A DNA stretch of 64,000 nucleotides from the NCBI RefSeq assembly GCF_002847305.1, contig NZ_CP025408.1:2501001-2565000 (forward strand), in the 5' to 3' direction. This stretch comes from Paracoccus tegillarcae. GTDB lineage: Bacteria; Pseudomonadota; Alphaproteobacteria; Rhodobacterales; Rhodobacteraceae. The notes under the pieces were generated by a model. It was not told where the DNA came from, did no database searches, and saw only the letters and a list, made by a program, of their open reading frames with translations. Position numbers and translations under genes: made by a program. Positions 26,113 to 35,575 of the stretch are shown here, piece after piece. The stretch's first letter is position 1; the number at the start of each line of letters is the position of its first letter.

Positions 26113-26991
26113 ATGTTTGCCTATTGCGCCGATCCATCCACGCTTGAGGGCTTGCCCTGGCTGATGTGCTATCTCACATCGGGCACCCATCTGCTGTTTT
26201 ACAGCAGTTTCGGGACGGTGCTGCTGTTGCTGGCGATCACGGCGCCGATTGCGCTGTTGTTCGGATTTGCGGGGGCGATTGCCTCGCGCTCGGGCTTTGC
26301 GCCGCTGCGTTGGCTTGGCAAGCTTTACACCTCGATGGTGCGCGGCGTGCCCGATATCATCTTTTTCCTCTTTGTGCCCATCGCGCTGGATCAGGGTCTG
26401 GAATGGCTGCGCCACCAGATCAAATGCGACAGTGGCCAGCCGGTTTGGCAGGGCAACGATTTCGTCGTCTGCGCGGCAGCCAAGCTGCCGCTGTCGACCA
26501 GCCCGCAATGGGTGCATCAAAGCTATGGCTTTGCCACGGCGGTCGTGGCCTTTGCCGTCGTGTTTGGCGCCTTTGCGGCCAATGTCCTGTATGGCGCGAT
26601 GCAGGCGGTGCCGCGCGCGCAACTGGAAACGGCCGAAGCCTACGGCATGTCGCAGCGTCAGGTGACGCGCCGGGTGCTGATCCCGCAGATGTGGGCCTAT
26701 GCGATCCCGGGCCTGTCGAACCTCTGGATGATCCTGATCAAGGCGACGCCGCTGCTGTTTTTGCTGGGGGTCGAGGATATCGTCTATTGGGCGCGCGAAT
26801 TGGGCGGCACCAAGACAAACGCCTTCACATATCCGCATCCTGACTGGCGGCTTTATTATTTCCTGGCGATCCTGGTCTTTTATCTGCTGATGACCTGGGG
26901 CTCGGAACGGATCATCGGGCGTTTGACGCGCCGGCTGTCACAGGGTCAGGCCACACTGGCCGGTGAGACGATGCGAAAGGCCAATGGGTGA
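26113..26991 (+). CDS. Amino-acid ABC transporter permease (HisQ type)
   Basis: This 292-residue inner-membrane protein has five to six hydrophobic spans and the ATPase-coupling EAA loop ETAEAYGMSQRQVTRRVLIPQM near residue 175. The segment SMVRGVPDIIFFLF is typical of HisQ-type permeases. It contains an extra loop of about 50 residues after helix 3 (KCDSGQPVWQGNDFVVC) that is not found in the enterobacterial protein; it carries two cysteines and probably faces the periplasm. Its stop overlaps the start of the next permease by four bases (GTGA), so the pair is made in equal amounts. Confidence 0.92.
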   Translation: MFAYCADPSTLEGLPWLMCYLTSGTHLLFYSSFGTVLLLLAITAPIALLFGFAGAIASRSGFAPLRWLGKLYTSMVRGVPDIIFFLFVPIALDQGLEWLRHQIKCDSGQPVWQGNDFVVCAAAKLPLSTSPQWVHQSYGFATAVVAFAVVFGAFAANVLYGAMQAVPRAQLETAEAYGMSQRQVTRRVLIPQMWAYAIPGLSNLWMILIKATPLLFLLGVEDIVYWARELGGTKTNAFTYPHPDWRLYYFLAILVFYLLMTWGSERIIGRLTRRLSQGQATLAGETMRKANG

Positions 26992-27812
26992 GCTGTTCTC
27001 AGACCTTTTCGGATTACGCCCTGCGCGCCATCGGTATCGGCGAACGCCTGCTGCCGCGCAGCGATTTTGATCTGTGCCAGCAATTCGTCCTGATCGGCTC
27101 GGGTCTGATCTGGAACCTGTATTTCGGCATCTTCGCGCTGCTGATCGGCTTTTTTCTGGCAAATGCAGTGGCACTGGCCAAGGCCAGCGCGAATCCGTGG
27201 CTGCGTAAACCGGCGAATGGCTTCATCTTCCTGTTCCGCGGCAGCCCGCTGTTCATCCAGTTCTTTCTGGCCTACGAGACGCTGGTTCTGCTGCCCCGTG
27301 CGGGGATCGAGATCTTTGGCTTTACCGTTGCGACCAGTTGGCTGACCAAGGCCTGGGCAGGTGCGCTGATCGTGCTGGTCCTGAATACGACGGCTTATTC
27401 CGCGCAGATCTTTTACGGCGCGCTGCAATCCGTGCCCAAGGGCGACCTCGAGGCTGCGGATGCCTACGGCATGACCGGGTGGAAGCGGTTTCGCCATATC
27501 GTCTGGCCCACGATGATGCGGCTTGCCTGGCCGTCCTATACCAACGAGGCGATCTTTCTGTTCCACGCCACGACGCTGGTGTTCTTTTCCAGCTTTCCCG
27601 CGTTCCAGCAGCAGGGCGACAGCCTTTATTATGCCAGCTATTTCGCCGACAAGACCTTTAACCCCTTTGTGGCCTATCCGATCGCGGCGGCCTACTTCAT
27701 CCTGCTGACGCTGCTGCTGATCACCCTGTTCGGACTGGCCAACCGGCGCCTGAACCGGCATCTTCCCGGCGCGACCAAGCGGACGAAATACCGCCCGCAA
27801 GTGATGCGCTAG
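26988..27812 (+). CDS. Amino-acid ABC transporter permease (HisM type)
   Basis: The 274-residue permease begins at a GTG that overlaps the preceding stop as GTGA. It has LFRGSPLFIQFFLAYE, the permease signature in the central helix, and the coupling loop LEAADAYGMTGWKRFRHIVWPTMM. With the HisQ-type protein it should form the channel of a basic or polar amino-acid importer. It is followed after 43 bases by a ModA-like protein and then a glutamine-synthetase-like gene, so transport may feed a gamma-glutamylation pathway. Confidence 0.92.
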   Translation: MSCSQTFSDYALRAIGIGERLLPRSDFDLCQQFVLIGSGLIWNLYFGIFALLIGFFLANAVALAKASANPWLRKPANGFIFLFRGSPLFIQFFLAYETLVLLPRAGIEIFGFTVATSWLTKAWAGALIVLVLNTTAYSAQIFYGALQSVPKGDLEAADAYGMTGWKRFRHIVWPTMMRLAWPSYTNEAIFLFHATTLVFFSSFPAFQQQGDSLYYASYFADKTFNPFVAYPIAAAYFILLTLLLITLFGLANRRLNRHLPGATKRTKYRPQVMR

Positions 27813-27855
27813 ATCCGACGAAACAAGCAAACACGGTCCCGCAGGGAGAAGGCGA

Positions 27856-28668
27856 ATGCGAATGCAAAAGCGATGGATCGTGGCGGCGGCATGGCTCTGT
27901 GCCAACGCCTCGGGACCCGGGGCAGGGGCGGCGATGGCCGAGGATGTGACACTGTTGGCGGCCGGTAGCCTCAAATCCGCCCTGTCGCAGATCGCCACCG
28001 AATTTCATGACGCCACCGGGATCACCGTGGCGACCGATTTCGGGCCATCCGGGTTGATGCGCGAACGCATCGAGGCAGGCGGGACTGCCCACGTTTTCGC
28101 GTCGGCCAACATGACCCATCCGCAGCGTCTGGAACAGGACGGGCGCGGCGGTCCGGTTGTCATGTTCGCCCGCAACCGGCTGTGCGCGCTGGCCCGGCCC
28201 GGCCTGCAGGTGACGCCCGAGACGCTGCAGGATGTGATGATGGATGACGCGGTAAGGCTGGGGACATCGACACCGCAGGCCGATCCGTCCGGTGACTATG
28301 CATTCGCGTTGTTCGACAAGACCGCCCATGCCGATGCGTTGAAGGCCAAGGCGTTGCAACTGACCGGCGGGCCCGACAGCCCCGCACCGCCCGAGGGGCG
28401 CAATGCCTATGCCTGGGTGCTGGACAGCGATCAGGCCGACCTTTTTCTGACCTATTGCACCAATGCCGTCCTGGCCAAGGCCGAGCTTGCCGACCTGCAA
28501 ATCATCCAGATCCCGCCTGACCTGTCCGTCGGGGCCGATTACGGTCTGATCGTCATGCAGGATGCGCCGGTCGCGGCATGGCAATTGGCCATGTATGCCC
28601 TTTCGCCCGCCGGTCAGAACGTGTTCAAGGAACACGGCTTTGACACTGTGGCGCTGCCGCAGGAATAG
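27856..28668 (+). CDS. ModA-like extracellular solute-binding protein, orphan
   Basis: The 270-residue protein has a signal peptide ending near residue 28 (GAAMA), then VTLLAAGSLKSALSQIATEF and VATDFGPSGLMRERIEAGG, the start and ligand-loop pattern of type-II molybdate-binding proteins. Later motifs KTAHADALKAKAL and VLDSDQADLFLTYC also fit. No modB or modC genes follow. The neighbours upstream are amino-acid permeases and downstream a glutamine synthetase-like gene, so its ligand may not be molybdate; it may bind another small oxyanion or act as an accessory sensor. Start at ATG 27856 with GGGAGAAGG upstream. Confidence 0.72.
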   Translation: MRMQKRWIVAAAWLCANASGPGAGAAMAEDVTLLAAGSLKSALSQIATEFHDATGITVATDFGPSGLMRERIEAGGTAHVFASANMTHPQRLEQDGRGGPVVMFARNRLCALARPGLQVTPETLQDVMMDDAVRLGTSTPQADPSGDYAFALFDKTAHADALKAKALQLTGGPDSPAPPEGRNAYAWVLDSDQADLFLTYCTNAVLAKAELADLQIIQIPPDLSVGADYGLIVMQDAPVAAWQLAMYALSPAGQNVFKEHGFDTVALPQE

Positions 28669-28677
28669 GATCGAAAG

Positions 28678-30009
28678 ATGGAATGGCTGAGAGAACACCC
28701 CGAGGTTAAGACGATCCGCATCGCGGCCGCCGATCTGAACGGCGTGGCACGCGGCAAACGTCTGCCGGCGCGGTTTGCCGACAAGGTGATGACCGAGGGA
28801 ACCAAGTTTCCCTATTCGGTGCTCAATCTGGATATCTGGGGCGAGGATATCGAGGACAGCCCGCTGGTCTTCGAAAGCGGTGATCCCGATGGCATGCTGA
28901 TGCCGACCGAGCGTGGCTTTCTGCCGATGCCATGGCTGGATGCGCCGACCGCGCTGCTGCCCCTGTGGATGTTCCACCCCGATGGCCGCCCCTATGAAGG
29001 CGATCCGCGTCAGGCGCTGGCCCGCGTGGTCGAACGCTATGACGCCGCCGGTCTGGTGCCCGTTGTCGCGACCGAGCTGGAGTTCTTTCTGATCGACGAT
29101 TCGGGTCGCACCCTGCGCGTGCCGCCCAGCCCGCGTTCCGGCAAGCGCCGCACGGGGGGCGAGGTGCTCAGCTTGCGCGCGCTGGATGCGTTCGACCAGT
29201 TCTTCACCTCGCTTTATGACGCCTGCGAGTCGATGGATATCCCTGCCGACACTGCCATTTCCGAGGCGGGGCCGGGCCAGTTCGAGATCAACCTGATGCA
29301 TCAGGCTGATCCGCTGAAGGCCGCCGATGACACCTGGATGTTCAAGAATATGGTCAAGGGCGTGGCGCGCCAATACGGCTTTGCCGCCAGCTTCATGGCC
29401 AAACCCTATGAGGCATGGTCGGGCAACGGCATGCATATGCATTTCTCGATCCTGACCAAGGACGGCACCAATATTTTCGACAATGGCGGGGACGAGGGCA
29501 CCGCCGCCCTGCGCCATGCCGTTGCCGGTTGCCTGCGCGCCATGCCGGGGTCTACCCTGCTGTTTGCACCGCATGAGAACAGCTATGACCGGCTGGTGCC
29601 CAATGCCCATGCGCCCACCGGGATTGGCTGGGCCTATGAAAACCGCACCGCTGCAATCCGCATCCCGTCATCCGGCCCCAAGGCGCGGCGGATCGAACAT
29701 CGCGTGGCCGGTGGCGACGTGAACCCCTATCTGACGGTCGCCGCAATTCTTGGCGCCGCGCTGAACGGGTTGGAAGACAAGCTGGAACCGCCCGCGCCGT
29801 TCAAGGGCAATGCCTATGACAAGCAGTTGGCGCAATTGCCCGGCGACTGGCAGCAGGCCATCGACGCCTTTGCCGAATGCCCTGACATCAAGCGGATTTT
29901 TCCCGCTCATCTGGTCGAGAACTACCTGATGACCAAGCGGCAGGAGCTGCACTACATGGCCGAATTGTCGGACGAGGAAACGGTGGAACTGTATCTGGAA
30001 ACCGTCTGA
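28678..30009 (+). CDS. Glutamine synthetase family protein, gamma-glutamyl-polyamine/amine type (PuuA-like)
   Basis: At 443 residues this belongs to the glutamine synthetase family (GS-I fold) but is closer to gamma-glutamylputrescine or gamma-glutamyl-amine synthetases than to GlnA. Visible motifs are ATELEFFLID near residue 136, EAGPGQFEINL, the ATP-site NGMHMHFSI and RIEHRVAGGDVNPYL near the C-terminus. It ligates glutamate to an amine using ATP; the amine is not known. It has no adenylylation loop that would mark a canonical GlnA. The gene starts ten bases after the ModA-like gene, so it ends the amine/amino-acid transport operon. The 155 bases after it hold no recognised feature. Confidence 0.85.
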   Translation: MEWLREHPEVKTIRIAAADLNGVARGKRLPARFADKVMTEGTKFPYSVLNLDIWGEDIEDSPLVFESGDPDGMLMPTERGFLPMPWLDAPTALLPLWMFHPDGRPYEGDPRQALARVVERYDAAGLVPVVATELEFFLIDDSGRTLRVPPSPRSGKRRTGGEVLSLRALDAFDQFFTSLYDACESMDIPADTAISEAGPGQFEINLMHQADPLKAADDTWMFKNMVKGVARQYGFAASFMAKPYEAWSGNGMHMHFSILTKDGTNIFDNGGDEGTAALRHAVAGCLRAMPGSTLLFAPHENSYDRLVPNAHAPTGIGWAYENRTAAIRIPSSGPKARRIEHRVAGGDVNPYLTVAAILGAALNGLEDKLEPPAPFKGNAYDKQLAQLPGDWQQAIDAFAECPDIKRIFPAHLVENYLMTKRQELHYMAELSDEETVELYLETV

Positions 30010-30164
30010 TTTCTCGGGCCAGACATAGGGTGCGGTAACGTGGATTCCTCAGCCACGAGACGCCCGGTGGGCATCGGCGATGATCGTCAAGCCGTGCGTA
30101 ATGCGCAAAAATGCAGGCGCCGGACTGCCGCCCTGCAAGGCAGCCCCGCGCCGCGCCGTCAGCC

Positions 30165-31055
30165 CTATTGCGTGATGGCGACAAAATTCTCGATCATGTC
30201 ACCGAACCTGTCCGGATCGCGGTAAGGGCCATCATGATTGACGCCCTGCATCTCGACGATGATGGCGTTGGACAGGCAGCGCGCGGCTGTTTCTGACATC
30301 ATGGCGTCATAATCCAGCGTGTTGGTGCCCCGCACGATCATGCTCGGGCCATCAATACCAGAGAGGTCTTCGCAGCTTGCAATATCGCCAGGCTCGGCGC
30401 TGACGAACGGGGGGATCGTTCGGCTGTTTTCGCGCCAGACCGCCTGCCATTCGGCCGGTTCTTGCGCCGCACCCCCTTGCGGCAGATCAAAAACCCCGTC
30501 GATGAAACCAAGCGCCGCGTCTTCGGGACGGCCGTCTTCGAGCGCTACGAAGGCCGGACCCAAACGGTCGTATAGCATTTGGGTCGACTCGTCCGCGCCG
30601 GGCAATCCGTCGATCAGGCCCCTGATATCCGGCTCGTAGAATATCAGCGCGTGGAACAGCTCAGGTCGCGCCACGGCGGCGCGCGCGGCCACGTCACCAC
30701 CATAGGACCATGACACCAGGCTGACCGGACCCGTATCCAGCGTCTCGATCAGGGAAATCAGGTCAGCTGCATGGGCATCGGCCGAAAAGCCCGCGCCGTC
30801 ATCCGGCCAGTCGCCAAGGCCGAAATACCGCTGGTCATAGGCAAGAAATCGGTTCGAACGGGCGATCCGCTCTCGGTAGGGCGCCCAGACCCTGTGGTCT
30901 GAAATTGCACCATGGACGAAAAGGACGGCCGGTCCCTCGCCGTCGCTGACCATGGTCAGATCGGCGCCATTGATGCTGATCGTTTCTGCCGAGGTTGCAA
31001 AAGCCAAGGGCCAGACGGCGCATGCGATCACGGCTGCGGCGAGTGGATTTGTCAT
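30165..31055 (-). CDS. Secreted alpha/beta hydrolase
   Basis: The 296-residue enzyme has a signal peptide (residues 1-23, ending FATSA), the oxyanion HG in LFVHGAISDHRVW, the nucleophile elbow SWSYGG and a late histidine in GVNHDGPYR. These place it in the alpha/beta hydrolase family; the ester, amide or lactone substrate is not known. The start ATG 31055 has GGAG upstream; the frame runs on to 31949 only as antisense of the regulator. It is divergent from a LuxR-type regulator at 31176, so it is a candidate target, or a lactonase-like modifier, of that regulator. That link is inference. Confidence 0.85.
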   Translation of the reverse strand: MTNPLAAAVIACAVWPLAFATSAETISINGADLTMVSDGEGPAVLFVHGAISDHRVWAPYRERIARSNRFLAYDQRYFGLGDWPDDGAGFSADAHAADLISLIETLDTGPVSLVSWSYGGDVAARAAVARPELFHALIFYEPDIRGLIDGLPGADESTQMLYDRLGPAFVALEDGRPEDAALGFIDGVFDLPQGGAAQEPAEWQAVWRENSRTIPPFVSAEPGDIASCEDLSGIDGPSMIVRGTNTLDYDAMMSETAARCLSNAIIVEMQGVNHDGPYRDPDRFGDMIENFVAITQ

Positions 31056-31175
31056 GGTGATATCTCCGTCCTTTCCGGTGTCCGGCCAATTATCCCACCG
31101 CTGTGATATGATGCCTATGGGCCGATCGACCGTTTTAGGTTCGGAATCCCGCATGATCTTGGGAAAGGATCTGAC

Positions 31176-32246
31176 ATGCGGACATATGTGTCTGATCGCA
31201 GCAGACCGCGGGACCTGTCGCGCAAGGAACTGTGCAGTCTGGATTGTGTGGCGCGCGGGATGACCGCTGACGAGGGCGCAGTGCTGCTGGGGATCGGTCG
31301 CTCGACCTTTGCCAAACATCTGGCCAATGCCCGCGCCAAGCTGCAGGTCTCTCGCACCGTCGAGGCGGTCGCGCTTTGCACGGCGCGCGGACTGATCGGT
31401 GCGGGCGCGTCCGTCGATCCGATCGGCCCGGAGCGGGGCAAGGACGCTGTCCGGGCGATTGAAGACCTTGAATGCGACCTGCAGTCCTGCCTGAGCTTTC
31501 GTCAGGCATGGACGGTGATGACCCGTCACACAGGTCGTCTGGGTGTTGCCTCTGTGCATTTCGCCGTGTTGGCCGAACCGCGTGGCCAGTTCACAAATGG
31601 GGGCCGCATGGTGTCGATGTCGCTTCCGTCGGAACTGGCACGTCTTTATGCGTCTGCGGGCGGTATCAATGCGGACCCGTTCGCCGCCTGGGTCGCCCGG
31701 CAAGGTGGCGCCATGATCCTGACATTGGACCGGGTTCCGCCCGGGTTTCGGTCTGGCTTCTCGCCAGCGATGCGCAGGTTTGCCACCGCCATGCCGGATC
31801 ACGGCTACCGGATTGCCTATGGCACCGCGCTGCGCGACCCGTGGACGGGGGCGGGCTTTGCCATGCCCTTTGGCGTTCGCAGTCAGGCGGGGAAGGATAT
31901 GCAGCGGCACACCGCACATTTCATGGGTCTGCAGCGCGCCCTGAGCCAAACCTTCTGGACCTTTCTGCAGGACCGTTCGCTTTTGGCCGATCTTGTGCCG
32001 CTGAGCCCGCGAACGCGAGCGGCGTTGCAGGATGCCGCGCGCGGCCTGAATGCGACCGAAAGTGCCGAACGGATGGGCATTTCGCGCCGTTCGGTTGAGA
32101 TGCTGCTTGCGAAAGGGAGTGACGTGTTTGCTGCGCCAACCACTTCCGCAGCGATATACCGGGCCTGCGTATATCGCGCCTTGACCTGGATCGAACCGCG
32201 CTCGCCGACGATGCCTTTACCTGTGCGAAAGCCGCGCGCGGGCTAG
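31176..32246 (+). CDS. LuxR-type regulator with two HTH domains flanking a sensor-like region
   Basis: The 356-residue protein is unusual. Residues 14-74 are a clear LuxR/GerE HTH (LSRKELCSLDCVARGMTADE, GIGRSTFAKHLANARAKLQV). Residues 277-336 form a second, weaker LuxR HTH (LSPRTRAALQDAARGLNATE, ERMGISRRSVEMLL). The middle 190 residues carry DPF, YRIAYG and MPFG patterns recalling the autoinducer-binding domain but no match was confirmed. Classic LuxR proteins carry only the C-terminal HTH. The ATG follows AAAGGA. It is divergent from an alpha/beta hydrolase across a 120-base gap. Alternative reading: a fusion or a family of its own. Confidence 0.7.
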   Translation: MRTYVSDRSRPRDLSRKELCSLDCVARGMTADEGAVLLGIGRSTFAKHLANARAKLQVSRTVEAVALCTARGLIGAGASVDPIGPERGKDAVRAIEDLECDLQSCLSFRQAWTVMTRHTGRLGVASVHFAVLAEPRGQFTNGGRMVSMSLPSELARLYASAGGINADPFAAWVARQGGAMILTLDRVPPGFRSGFSPAMRRFATAMPDHGYRIAYGTALRDPWTGAGFAMPFGVRSQAGKDMQRHTAHFMGLQRALSQTFWTFLQDRSLLADLVPLSPRTRAALQDAARGLNATESAERMGISRRSVEMLLAKGSDVFAAPTTSAAIYRACVYRALTWIEPRSPTMPLPVRKPRAG

Positions 32247-33100
32247 TCAGCCGACACAAAATCAAGCCCGATATCCAGCGTCGGCGCGCTATGGGTGATC
32301 CAGCCGACGGCCAGCAGATCGACGCCAGAGGACGCAATTGCGGCGGCGGTGTCAGGCGTGATGTTGCCCGAGGCTTCGGTCACCGCGCGGCCTGCGACGA
32401 TGGCGACCGCCCGGCGCAGGGTTTCAACCGTCATATTGTCCAGCAGCACCACATCGGCGCCTGCCTCCATGGCGTCGCGCAACTGCGCCAGCGTGTCGAC
32501 TTCGACCTCAATCTTGACCATATGACCGACGCCGGCGCGCGCGTGTTCGATGGCCCTGCGGGTGCTGCCGGCAATGGCAATGTGGTTGTCCTTTATCAGC
32601 ACCGCATCGGCCAGCGAGAACCGGTGGTTCCGCCCACCGCCCGCGCGCACGGCGTATTTTTCCAGCGCGCGCAGGCCGGGCGTCGTTTTGCGGGTGCAGG
32701 TCACCGAGGCGCCGCTGTCACGGATCGCATCCGCGATGCGGGCGGTCACGGTGGCGATGCCCGACAGGTGGCCGAGGATGTTCAGCGCCGTGCGTTCGGC
32801 GCTTAGCAGGCTGCGCGAGGGGCCGGTGATGGTGGCGATGCGCGTGCCGGGACTGACCCGGTCACCGTCATTTACATGGGCTGTAAACGCGCAGCCCGGA
32901 TCGGTCAGTTCAAAGGCCAGCCGGGCAGCGTCCAGCCCCGCGATCACACCGTCATGGCGTGCAGTCGCGGTCACGGTAGAGCGATGATCCGCGGGGATCA
33001 CGGCGGTCGAGGTCAGGTCACCCGCGAGGCCCAGATCCTCGACCAGCGCGGCGCGGATCACGGGTTCGATCATCAGGCGGGGCAGGGGGGCAAGATCCAT
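32243..33100 (-). CDS. nadC: Nicotinate-nucleotide diphosphorylase (carboxylating), quinolinate phosphoribosyltransferase
   Basis: NadC converts quinolinate and PRPP to nicotinate mononucleotide in de novo NAD synthesis. This 285-residue protein contains the substrate-binding HLSGIATVTAR, TRKTTPGLRALEKYAVRAGGG, the metal- and phosphate-binding KDNHIAIAGS and the EVEVDTL and LLDNMTVETLR beta-strand ends. It is the last gene of the nadA-nadB-nadC unit, starting one base after nadB ends. Its stop overlaps the end of the double-HTH regulator gene on the other strand by four bases. Confidence 0.97.
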   Translation of the reverse strand: MDLAPLPRLMIEPVIRAALVEDLGLAGDLTSTAVIPADHRSTVTATARHDGVIAGLDAARLAFELTDPGCAFTAHVNDGDRVSPGTRIATITGPSRSLLSAERTALNILGHLSGIATVTARIADAIRDSGASVTCTRKTTPGLRALEKYAVRAGGGRNHRFSLADAVLIKDNHIAIAGSTRRAIEHARAGVGHMVKIEVEVDTLAQLRDAMEAGADVVLLDNMTVETLRRAVAIVAGRAVTEASGNITPDTAAAIASSGVDLLAVGWITHSAPTLDIGLDFVSAD

Positions 33101-33101
33101 G

Positions 33102-34646
33102 TCAGGCGCTCCGGATAAGGGCGGTTTCGGGGGCGATCAGGTCGTGCGCCAGACCCAGGATCTGCGGCAGGGTGAATTGCTGGCGGCTGCTGGCGGACAG
33201 GGTGGCCGGGCAATCAGTGCGCGCATGGGCGCCGCGCGATTCCTGCCTCAGCCGGGCGAAGACGGCGACCGACAGGGCAACCAGCGCCGGATCGGCGGCG
33301 GGGCTGTCAGACTGGGCCAATGGCAGCAGGGCCTCGATCGCGGCGTCCAGCCCTTTTGCGTCGCGCAGCACGCCAAGGTGGCGCGAGACCAGCGCGCGGA
33401 CAGGTGCCGGATCGGCGGCCGCGATGGATTGCGCGATCTGGGGCAAGGGCTGCGCTGCGCCCTGATCGCGGATGTCGCGGGCTGCGGCCATGCCCATGGC
33501 GCCGGCCTCTAGCAGCGAATTGCTGGCCAGCCGATTGGCACCGTGCAACCCGGTCGAGGCGCATTCCCCGACCGCCCACAGGCCCGGTACGCTGCTGCGT
33601 CCTCGCGCGTCGGTCAGAACGCCGCCCATGTGATAATGCACCGCCGGGCAGACCGGGATCAGATCGCGGGCCGGGTCGATGCCCGCATCGGCGCACAGCC
33701 CCGCAATACCGGGAAACCGTGTGGCAAAGCGGTCGCCAAGCGCCGTCCGCGCATCCAGAAAGACCCGCCGCCCGGCCGTGATCTGGGCGTGTATCGCGCG
33801 CGCCACCACATCGCGTGGGGCCAGTTCAGCGCCCGGAATGTCAGCCATGAAACGCTGGCCAAGATCGTTCAGCAGGATCGCACCTTCGCCGCGCACGGCC
33901 TCGCTGATCAGCGACAGCGGCTGTCGGGCGGTGGCCAGCGCCGTGGGGTGGAATTGCACGAATTCCATATCGGCAAGCGCGGCACCGGCGCGAGCAGCCA
34001 TGGCAAGACCAGCGCCGTAATTGTCGCTCGGGTTGGTTGTCGCCTCATATAGCCCGCCGATCCCGCCGGTCGCCAGCACCACGCATGCGGCGGCAATATG
34101 ACGCGCGCGGCCATCCTGCAGCACCGTGACGCCGGTGATCCGGCCATCGGCGGAGGTCAGTCTGCGGGCTTCGGCGCCGGTCAGCACCGTGACCGACGGA
34201 CAGGTGCGCAGGGCCGCAGTCAACGCATCCACCAGCGCAGCGCCGGTGCCGTCGCCGCGTGCGTGCAGGATGCGGCGCCGGGAATGTGCGGCCTCCAGCC
34301 CCAGGGCGATGTGGCCGTTTTCGTCGCGGTCGAACGTCATGCCATGGCGGGCCAGCATCGAGATGACCTCGGGGGTCTGGTCCAGAATGGCGGTGGCCAT
34401 GCCGGTGTCGCAGAGCCCGTCGCCCGCCGCGATCGTATCGGCAAGGTGCAGCGCGGCAGTGTCGTCCGGGCCCACGCTGGCCGCAATGCCGCCCTGCGCC
34501 AAGGCGGTAGAACTGCCTTCGCCCAGCCCGTCGCGGGTCAGCAACAACACGGGCCGCGGTGCAAGGGCCAGCGCGGCGCTAAGCCCGGCAATGCCGCTGC
34601 CGATGACGATGACCGGAGCATCCGCACCCTGGGCCAGCCTGTTCAT
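33102..34646 (-). CDS. nadB: L-aspartate oxidase
   Basis: NadB oxidises L-aspartate to iminoaspartate, the first step of quinolinate synthesis, using FAD. The 514-residue protein has the FAD motif [15 protein letters not shown] at residue 13, the active-site [23 protein letters not shown] and the helical C-terminal domain. The ATG at 34646 overlaps the nadA stop by four bases (ATGA), and the longer upstream frame is antisense only. It shares the operon and operator control of nadA and nadC. Confidence 0.96.
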   Translation of the reverse strand: MNRLAQGADAPVIVIGSGIAGLSAALALAPRPVLLLTRDGLGEGSSTALAQGGIAASVGPDDTAALHLADTIAAGDGLCDTGMATAILDQTPEVISMLARHGMTFDRDENGHIALGLEAAHSRRRILHARGDGTGAALVDALTAALRTCPSVTVLTGAEARRLTSADGRITGVTVLQDGRARHIAAACVVLATGGIGGLYEATTNPSDNYGAGLAMAARAGAALADMEFVQFHPTALATARQPLSLISEAVRGEGAILLNDLGQRFMADIPGAELAPRDVVARAIHAQITAGRRVFLDARTALGDRFATRFPGIAGLCADAGIDPARDLIPVCPAVHYHMGGVLTDARGRSSVPGLWAVGECASTGLHGANRLASNSLLEAGAMGMAAARDIRDQGAAQPLPQIAQSIAAADPAPVRALVSRHLGVLRDAKGLDAAIEALLPLAQSDSPAADPALVALSVAVFARLRQESRGAHARTDCPATLSASSRQQFTLPQILGLAHDLIAPETALIRSA

Positions 34647-35575
34647 ACGTCCAGCATCCGCTGCACTGCGCGCCGTGCGGGTTCGACAATCGCGGGGTCG
34701 ATGGTGACCTCGTGCTGGTTCAGTTCCAGCGCCGCGCGGATGTTCGACAGGCTGATCCGCTTCATATGCGGGCAGAGGTTGCAGGGGCGCACGAACTCTA
34801 CATCCGGGTGATCGACGGCGACATTGTCGCTCATCGAGCATTCGGTCAGCAGCACCACGCGGGCCGGTTTCTGCTGCCCGACATAGTCGGACATGACGGC
34901 GGTCGAGCCGGAAAAATCGGCCTCGGCCACCACATCGGGCGGGCATTCGGGATGGGCAAGAATGGTGACGCCCGGCCAGCTGTCGCGCAATTCGCGCACA
35001 TCGGCGGCGGTGAACAATTCGTGCACCTCGCAGCGACCGTGCCAGGCGATCAGTTCGACATCGGTTTCCCTGGCGACGTTCTTGGCCAGATATTCGTCGG
35101 GCAGCATCAGCACGCGCGGCACACCAAGCGATTCGACCACCTGGCGGGCATTGCCCGAGGTGCAGCAGATATCCGAGGCCGCCTTGACCGCCGCCGAGGT
35201 GTTCACATAGGTCACCACCGGCACACCGGGATGCGCCTCGCGCAACAGCGCGATATCGGCGGGGGTGATCGAATCGGCCAGCGAACAGCCTGCCGCAAGA
35301 TCCGGGATCAGCACGGTCTTGTCCGGGTTCAGCAGCTTGGCCGTCTCGGCCATGAAATGCACGCCGGCCAGCACGATGACATCGGCATCGACCTCGGCGG
35401 CCTTGCGCGCCAGCGCCAGACTGTCGCCCACGATATCGGCGACGCCGTGAAAGATCTCGGGCGTCTGGTAGTTATGCGCAAGGATCACCGCATTGCGATC
35501 GCGTTTCAGCCGCAGGATGGCGTCGATATCGTCCTCGTACAGCATCCAGTCGGGGGCGGGAATGATCTTGCGCAC
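34643..35575 (-). CDS. nadA: Quinolinate synthase
   Basis: NadA condenses iminoaspartate with dihydroxyacetone phosphate to quinolinate and carries a [4Fe-4S] cluster. The 310-residue frame has the signatures [24 protein letters not shown] and the three expected cluster cysteines in [16 protein letters not shown] and [11 protein letters not shown]. The first start in frame is a GTG at 35575 without a Shine-Dalgarno. However, the codons just upstream (FALYEP) still match the family N-terminus, and a strong ribosome-binding site AAAGGAG precedes an ATG at 35612 in a different frame. An ACACAC tract right after that ATG could have lost a dinucleotide; see findings. The protein may therefore be N-terminally truncated, mis-started or frameshifted. 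Confidence 0.88.
   Translation of the reverse strand: MRKIIPAPDWMLYEDDIDAILRLKRDRNAVILAHNYQTPEIFHGVADIVGDSLALARKAAEVDADVIVLAGVHFMAETAKLLNPDKTVLIPDLAAGCSLADSITPADIALLREAHPGVPVVTYVNTSAAVKAASDICCTSGNARQVVESLGVPRVLMLPDEYLAKNVARETDVELIAWHGRCEVHELFTAADVRELRDSWPGVTILAHPECPPDVVAEADFSGSTAVMSDYVGQQKPARVVLLTECSMSDNVAVDHPDVEFVRPCNLCPHMKRISLSNIRAALELNQHEVTIDPAIVEPARRAVQRMLDV

Noticed and set aside
27721..29610. 629-codon open frame on the minus strand
   Set aside because: It is antisense to the ModA-like and glutamine-synthetase-like genes and has no recognisable domain.
31130..31150. GGTTCGGAATCC resembling a tRNA T-loop
   Set aside because: It has an extra base in the loop and no acceptor, D or anticodon stems around it.
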